Assembly (NCBI GenBank): GCA_963923025.1
Contig: CAWUKV010000051.1
Location: 1 to 26,458, forward strand
Direction of reading: 5' to 3'
DNA length: 26,458 nt
Source of the DNA: CAWUKV01 sp963923025
GTDB lineage: Bacteria > Cyanobacteriota > Cyanobacteriia > Phormidesmidales > Phormidesmidaceae
Shown here piece after piece: positions 22,545-26,458 of this stretch (position 1 is the first letter of the stretch; each line of letters opens with the position of its first letter). The notes under the pieces are model-generated. The model did no database searches. It was not told where the DNA came from and saw nothing but the letters and a program-made list of their open reading frames with translations. Position numbers and translations under genes: made by a program.

Positions 22545-23984
22545 CTAGATGGCTAGGAGCTGACGGAATTCTGCCGGTTGGGTGACCCGCATGACCACCA
22601 GCGTTGTGTCGTCATCGTTGCTGCGATCCGGACCCACAAACCGCTTGAGCAAATCAAACAGATAATCCAGAATCTCGTTGGAATGGTCTAGGTTACGACA
22701 GGCCCACTTCACCGCCGCGACCAAGTTGTCTTCGTCAAACCGTTCTCCTCTGGCGTTGGCGGCATCTGTGAAGCCATCGGTATAAAACACGACTGTATCG
22801 CCGGGATGGAGCTGAATCTGACTCTCTCGGTAGCGGGTGTCCATATCGAGGCCCAACAGCATCCCCTCAGCGTCGAGGCGGATCAGTCGCTGCGTACTGG
22901 CCTGCCACAGCAGCGGTGGATTGTGAGCCGCATTGCCGTAGGCCAGAATTTGTGTGCGCGGATCGTAGGTGGCATAAAACAGTGTCACAAACCGGTTGGA
23001 GCTTTCCAAATCGGTGTGCATGACGCAGTTGAGGTGCTGCAAAATTTGGCCGGGGGAATGCTCGTTGAGCACTTCGGTGCGCAGCATCCCCCGCAGCATG
23101 GTCATCATTAGTCCAGCGGGGACGCCCTTGCCCATGACATCGCCCACGGCAAAACTCCAGGGCTGGGTCATCGAGTCTCGGGAACTGGGCTGGCGCAGCT
23201 GCTCGTAGGTCGTTGGAATAAAGTCGTAGTAGTCGCCGCCCACCAGATTGGCCGTTTGACAGCGGGCCGCAAGATCAACGCCCTCAATGGTTGGGCACTG
23301 ACGGGGCAAAAGCTGGGCTTGAATTTCTGCGCCCAGCTCCAGTTCGCGGTCTAGCCGTTCCTTTTTCCTAAGTGCCAGAGTTAGCTCATCGTTTTCGATG
23401 GCAACAGCGGTCTGGTCAGCCACCAGTCGAACTAGCTTTTGGCGGGTTTCTGTCCAGGCATAGTCCGTATCCTGGCTAAACACATAAAGCCGACCGCGCT
23501 CACCGTTTTGCACGATTACAGCCGTGCCGAACATTTGGAAGTCGGGGCTGAGGTAGTGATTCAGTTGTTGGTCAAGCTTGGCCATCGCCGTGCGGGTAAC
23601 GGTCATGGCCTCTTCCGCAGTGGTCAGTGAGGCGGTGATCTGTCGAGTGGCAGATTCTAGGGCATAGCGGACCGTTTGACAGTCATCTTCACCCTGACAG
23701 TAAAGTCGCTCTAGCCGGAGCTGACCGTTGGGACGAAAAAGAACCAGCGCGCCGCCGGAGGCGTCAGTGACCCGGCTGGCAATCATCGGAATCAGTTCTA
23801 GAAACTGATTGAGGTTGTTCAAACTGCGCAGGGCAAAACCTAGGGAGCCCAGCAGATCCTGGATTTTGTGCTGTTCGCGCTGCAGTCGGGCGACGAGTTC
23901 TTTGAGTGCGAACACCGGAGAGCCGCTAGAAATTGCCGTACCGTCCGGCATTGAGTTGAAGGGTAGCGATGGGCTCGGAGGCAT
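22545..23984 (-). CDS. GAF-domain PP2C (SpoIIE/RsbU-type) protein phosphatase
   Basis: 479 residues. A short coiled-coil-like stretch (26-60), a GAF domain (about 60-200) and a helical linker (200-222) precede a SpoIIE-type phosphatase domain (about 223-468). Metal-binding and catalytic motifs are complete: LVGGDYYDF (247-255), FAVGDVMGKGVPAGLMMTMLRGML (278-301), VVFYTDGFTDA (398-408) and DDDTTLVVM (457-465). ELGAEIQAQLLPRQCP at 216-231 is the usual entry to RsbU-like domains. It should dephosphorylate a Ser/Thr phosphoprotein, probably an anti-sigma-factor antagonist of STAS type, in response to a signal sensed by GAF. No STAS or anti-sigma gene is adjacent. Start ATG 23984; ATG 23951 is an alternative. 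Confidence 0.93.
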   Translation of the reverse strand: MPPSPSLPFNSMPDGTAISSGSPVFALKELVARLQREQHKIQDLLGSLGFALRSLNNLNQFLELIPMIASRVTDASGGALVLFRPNGQLRLERLYCQGEDDCQTVRYALESATRQITASLTTAEEAMTVTRTAMAKLDQQLNHYLSPDFQMFGTAVIVQNGERGRLYVFSQDTDYAWTETRQKLVRLVADQTAVAIENDELTLALRKKERLDRELELGAEIQAQLLPRQCPTIEGVDLAARCQTANLVGGDYYDFIPTTYEQLRQPSSRDSMTQPWSFAVGDVMGKGVPAGLMMTMLRGMLRTEVLNEHSPGQILQHLNCVMHTDLESSNRFVTLFYATYDPRTQILAYGNAAHNPPLLWQASTQRLIRLDAEGMLLGLDMDTRYRESQIQLHPGDTVVFYTDGFTDAANARGERFDEDNLVAAVKWACRNLDHSNEILDYLFDLLKRFVGPDRSNDDDTTLVVMRVTQPAEFRQLLAI

Positions 23985-24020
23985 GGGCGCAGGTAAAAGC
24001 GTCAGAACGAAGCGCAGGGA

Positions 24021-24048
24021 TTGATTTTTAGTGAGCTGTAGTTAATAA
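24021..24048 (+). promoter_or_regulatory. Candidate sigma-70-type promoter
   Basis: TTGATT (24021-24026), a 16-base spacer and TAATAA (24043-24048) on the plus strand. It points away from the phosphatase gene and toward the terminator at 24176-24217, with no protein gene between. Confidence 0.4.
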
Positions 24049-24054
24049 AACTGG

Positions 24055-24217
24055 TGACGTATCGTAAGAGCCGATTGAGCTGAGGTCAATTAGACCATTG
24101 GCGAGTACTGGCGGTGTTAGACATCGAGATGGAGAACGAGCCCGAAAATTTAGACACCACAATACCACCTTGTGCGCGGACGTCAAGGGTATTAGAGCCC
24201 ATTGACGTCCGCTTTTT
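24055..24217 (+). ncRNA. Candidate small RNA, about 160 nt
   Basis: The region runs from the promoter at 24021-24048 to a strong intrinsic terminator. Internal pairings can be drawn: GGTC/GACC at 24084-24096 and GGTGT (24113-24117) with ACACC (24154-24158). It lies between two leftward protein genes, so a plus-strand terminator here has no other user. I see no match to Yfr1, 6S, tmRNA, SRP or RNase P RNA. A 33-codon frame from ATG 24129 runs through the terminator and is unlikely to be translated. The 5' end is only an estimate from the promoter. Confidence 0.4.
24176..24217 (+). terminator. Intrinsic terminator
   Basis: GCGGACGTCAA (24176-24186) and TTGACGTCCGC (24202-24212) form a perfect 11-bp stem, extended by GGG/CCC across a bulged A, followed at once by five T (24213-24217). 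It works only for plus-strand transcription. On the minus strand no T run follows, so it does not serve cobK. Confidence 0.75.
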
Positions 24218-24244
24218 GCTGCTAGATTGATTTTTGCTGCTAGA
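24213..24244. repeat. 14-bp direct repeat at the terminator T tract
   Basis: TTTTTGCTGCTAGA occurs at 24213-24226 and 24231-24244, an 18-bp period. The second copy repeats the T tract and would give a back-up release site. Confidence 0.7.
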
Positions 24245-24335
24245 CGGGGTGAGCTGTATACGGGCAGGGGCGATCTTGGGTTCGATGAGCTTCCAGGTCC
24301 GATGGGCTCCCAGAGCTTGCTGCCATCACAGCTGA

Positions 24336-25139
24336 CTAAACCGTTCCCTCCAGGACCCTGGCTGCCATCGTTTGCTGGCAAAACTTTATGGCTGCTTCGA
24401 GATGGCCTGTGATGGCTGGATAGTCGACCGGAGGCCGCCTAATCAACAGCAGGCGGACCTTGAGCCGGTGTGCGACTTGCCGCTTTACGGCCTCACCCCC
24501 GGCGGGGCCGGAGGCTTTGGCAATGACGGTGGTGATGCGCCACTGCTGCCACAGCGCCGCTTCAAGCTCTGCGCTCACCGGGGGACGGAGAGCGACCAGC
24601 CGCTGGGACGAGAACCCGGCCTGATGAGCCGCAGCGATCGCATCCACGGAAGGCAACACGCGAGCATAGAGCTGAGCCCGGTCCTGCCAGGGGGCAAAGG
24701 CAGCTAGCTGGCGACAGCCCAGCACTAGAAGGACCCGCTGCTGGTCGAGATAGTTATCTCTGAATAGGGTGGCTAGATCCGGCAGGATAGAGACCCAGTT
24801 GTCGTTTTGTGCGTCGATCTTGGGACGTTCGTATCGGAGGTAGGGGAGCCCCTGCCGTTGGAGGGCCGCGATCGCGCCCTTTGAAACCTCCGTTGCAAAC
24901 GGGTGAGAGGCATCCAGCCCGCCCACCACCTGCCACTGCTGCAGGAAGCTATCAAACGTTGTCGCCGTCAGGCGACCCACCCAGCAAGCGAGCAGCGGAT
25001 GCTCAGGGTATAACCCCTTTGCCGCCTCGGTAGTGACGGTGACCACAGTGGGAATGGCGTTTTCGATTAAGGCCATGGCCAGCGCCTTGCTCTCGGCAGT
25101 CCCACCAATTAGCCAGATGTGTGGTGGGCCTACTTCCAC
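24336..25139 (-). CDS. cobK: Precorrin-6A (cobalt-precorrin-6A) reductase
   Basis: NAD(P)H-dependent reduction of precorrin-6A, or its cobalt form (CbiJ), in corrin ring synthesis. 267 residues, the usual length. Motifs: IWLIGGTAESKALA at 8-21, VVGGLDASHPFATEVSKGA at 71-89 with the conserved DASHPFA, and LPYLRYERP (98-106). LVLGCRQLAAF and the C-terminal RRPPVDYP also fit the family. It starts at GTG 25139, 10 bases inside the end of the methyltransferase gene, so it is translationally coupled to it. The cobI gene at 1318-2040 is the other corrin-pathway member in the window. Confidence 0.92.
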   Translation of the reverse strand: MEVGPPHIWLIGGTAESKALAMALIENAIPTVVTVTTEAAKGLYPEHPLLACWVGRLTATTFDSFLQQWQVVGGLDASHPFATEVSKGAIAALQRQGLPYLRYERPKIDAQNDNWVSILPDLATLFRDNYLDQQRVLLVLGCRQLAAFAPWQDRAQLYARVLPSVDAIAAAHQAGFSSQRLVALRPPVSAELEAALWQQWRITTVIAKASGPAGGEAVKRQVAHRLKVRLLLIRRPPVDYPAITGHLEAAIKFCQQTMAARVLEGTV

Positions 25140-25834
25140 TGCACCCGATAGCCGTGAAAGACCTCACCGCTGTGCTGCTTGGTCACGGTGCCGCCGCTGG
25201 CTCGAATTAAATCGCGCCATTGCTTCAGCGGCGTGAGCTGCACTTCAGCGCCCAAAAAGGTTTCGAGAATAGCCCAGTTTTCGGCTGTGGGCTGATCCGG
25301 GTCTAGCACGTCGAAGACAAACACGCCGTCGGGTTTGAGGCACTTTTTCACAGCAGCAATCACCATCTCCCAATAGTCAGGGGTGTAGTAACAGCTGAAT
25401 CCGGTTGCGATCGCAACATCAAACATCGCCGGTTCATAATCCAACAGGTGCGCAGGCCCCAACGTCACCCCCTTGAAGAGTTTGGAGTCCAGTTGGGGAC
25501 CGCGTTGATTCATGCCTGCCTGGGCCACCTTGCTGGTGTCCTGCCCATAGAAAAATGCCTGCCATTCTTTCCACGGATACACCAGAAAGCTCAGCCCACA
25601 GCCAATGTCTAAGCAGCGCTGCTTCTTCTGGAGCTTGACCAACTGCCAAAATGGGGTGGCAATCCGGGCCGTGAGTGACCCCGCGACCCAGTCTCGAAAC
25701 ACCGGCATTTCTTGAACGTCTTCGGGTACGTCAAAGGCTTCCCCCTGATACTCCCGGTTGAAGCGCTGCGTCACTGCCTGAAGCTGCGACTGCCAATCTG
25801 ATGCGGCTTCAGGCGGGCCGGGTAGGGCGGACAT
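25130..25834 (-). CDS. Class I SAM-dependent methyltransferase, substrate unknown
   Basis: 234 residues with a Rossmann methyltransferase fold. Motif I is RCLDIGCGLSFLVYPW (73-88), with the acidic end of strand 2 in FFYGQDTS (94-101), motif post-II AMFDVAIATGFSCYYTPDYW, and LKPDGVFVFDVLDPDQPT as motif III. The aromatic segments around YPWKEWQAFFYGQD resemble a subgroup found in cyanobacteria. It overlaps cobK by 10 bp and may be transcribed with the small membrane protein upstream (54-bp gap). Coupling to cobK does not prove a role in cobalamin synthesis; it lacks the GPGDPELIT-type signature of corrin methylases. Start ATG 25834. Confidence 0.9.
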   Translation of the reverse strand: MSALPGPPEAASDWQSQLQAVTQRFNREYQGEAFDVPEDVQEMPVFRDWVAGSLTARIATPFWQLVKLQKKQRCLDIGCGLSFLVYPWKEWQAFFYGQDTSKVAQAGMNQRGPQLDSKLFKGVTLGPAHLLDYEPAMFDVAIATGFSCYYTPDYWEMVIAAVKKCLKPDGVFVFDVLDPDQPTAENWAILETFLGAEVQLTPLKQWRDLIRASGGTVTKQHSGEVFHGYRVQWK

Positions 25835-25888
25835 AGGCGGATTCCAATAGAGAGAGATGTCTAGTAGTAATGGCTCTTAAGCCCCCTT

Positions 25889-26083
25889 TTAAGATCCTTT
25901 TAGGGCTCTAGAAAAGTTGCGGCGATAGCCCGAGTTAAAAATAAACACGGGCCACAGCAGCGTCAAATACAGACGACCCTGGCTAAAGTTTGTCCGACCA
26001 AAGCCGCCCCAAAATCGTGCGGCGACGTAGCCATAGCCAATAAATAGAAGCAAACCAAGTAGACCGGGCATGGGGTTAACCAA
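25889..26083 (-). CDS. Small membrane protein (64 aa), probably conserved in cyanobacteria
   Basis: MVNPMPGLLGLLLFIGYGYVAARFWGGFGRTNFSQGRLYLTLLWPVFIFNSGYRRNFSRALKGS has two hydrophobic stretches (about 6-25 and 38-51) and a basic, aromatic C-terminus ending in YRRNFSRALKG. This kind of ending is familiar from small cyanobacterial proteins of unknown role. The TTG at 26083 is preferred: AGGAG (26090-26094) lies 6 bases upstream, whereas the in-frame ATG at 26071 is 18 bases away. Likely first gene of a unit with the methyltransferase and cobK. Confidence 0.65.
   Translation of the reverse strand: MVNPMPGLLGLLLFIGYGYVAARFWGGFGRTNFSQGRLYLTLLWPVFIFNSGYRRNFSRALKGS

Positions 26084-26458
<375 letters not shown>

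Noticed and set aside
24028..24381. 117-codon frame on the minus strand overlapping the end of cobK
   Set aside because: Low-complexity composition, overlaps cobK, and crosses the plus-strand terminator and small RNA candidate.

Overview
The window is about 26.4 kb of cyanobacterial chromosome, from a moderately GC-rich genome. The cyanobacterial assignment rests on three things. The HIP1 octamer GCGATCGC occurs at least 15 times (for example 1064-1071, 19966-19973, 20002-20009, 21565-21572). The desaturase is a DesC-type enzyme. Several small proteins have the look of cyanobacterium-specific families (zinc-ribbon/two-helix protein, ComFB protein, small membrane protein near 26 kb). I see no tRNA, rRNA, CRISPR array, prophage or insertion sequence. 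The last 52 bases are an unbroken G run at the contig end and look like a sequencing/assembly artefact.

Layout: 1-1173 (-) is a TonB-like envelope protein cut by the window edge. 1318-2040 (-) is cobI. A 640-bp gap with repeats leads to a small pseudo-receiver (2787-3152, +). 3208-5205 (-) is a cation/proton antiporter with an RCK-like domain. Then come a zinc-ribbon membrane protein and a ProA homologue lacking the usual catalytic cysteine (5559-7327, +), desC (-), an aluminium-resistance/methionine gamma-lyase-like PLP enzyme (+), a small protein (-), hisG (+), a YihY/BrkB membrane protein (-), an SGNH-like plus MBOAT pair (12143-14682, -), clpB (+), a 1-kb non-coding stretch, a ComFB-domain gene (+), a glycosyltransferase-TPR gene coupled to argH (-), a small membrane protein (-), a GAF-SpoIIE phosphatase (-), a likely small RNA (+), and a small membrane protein/methyltransferase/cobK cluster (-).

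Most genes are housekeeping and sit in short units. Three pairs overlap by 4-10 bases, so translational coupling is likely: SGNH-MBOAT, argH-glycosyltransferase and methyltransferase-cobK. Two genes of cobalamin synthesis (cobI, cobK) lie 22 kb apart and not in one operon. The SGNH-MBOAT pair resembles known surface-glycan O-acylation modules.

I did not find a large unknown system. The points most worth a second look are the ProA homologue without its catalytic cysteine, the receiver with glutamate at the phospho-acceptor position, a promoter-to-terminator small RNA candidate at about 24055-24217, the SGNH-MBOAT module, and several unrelated 13-16 bp tandem repeats in intergenic regions.
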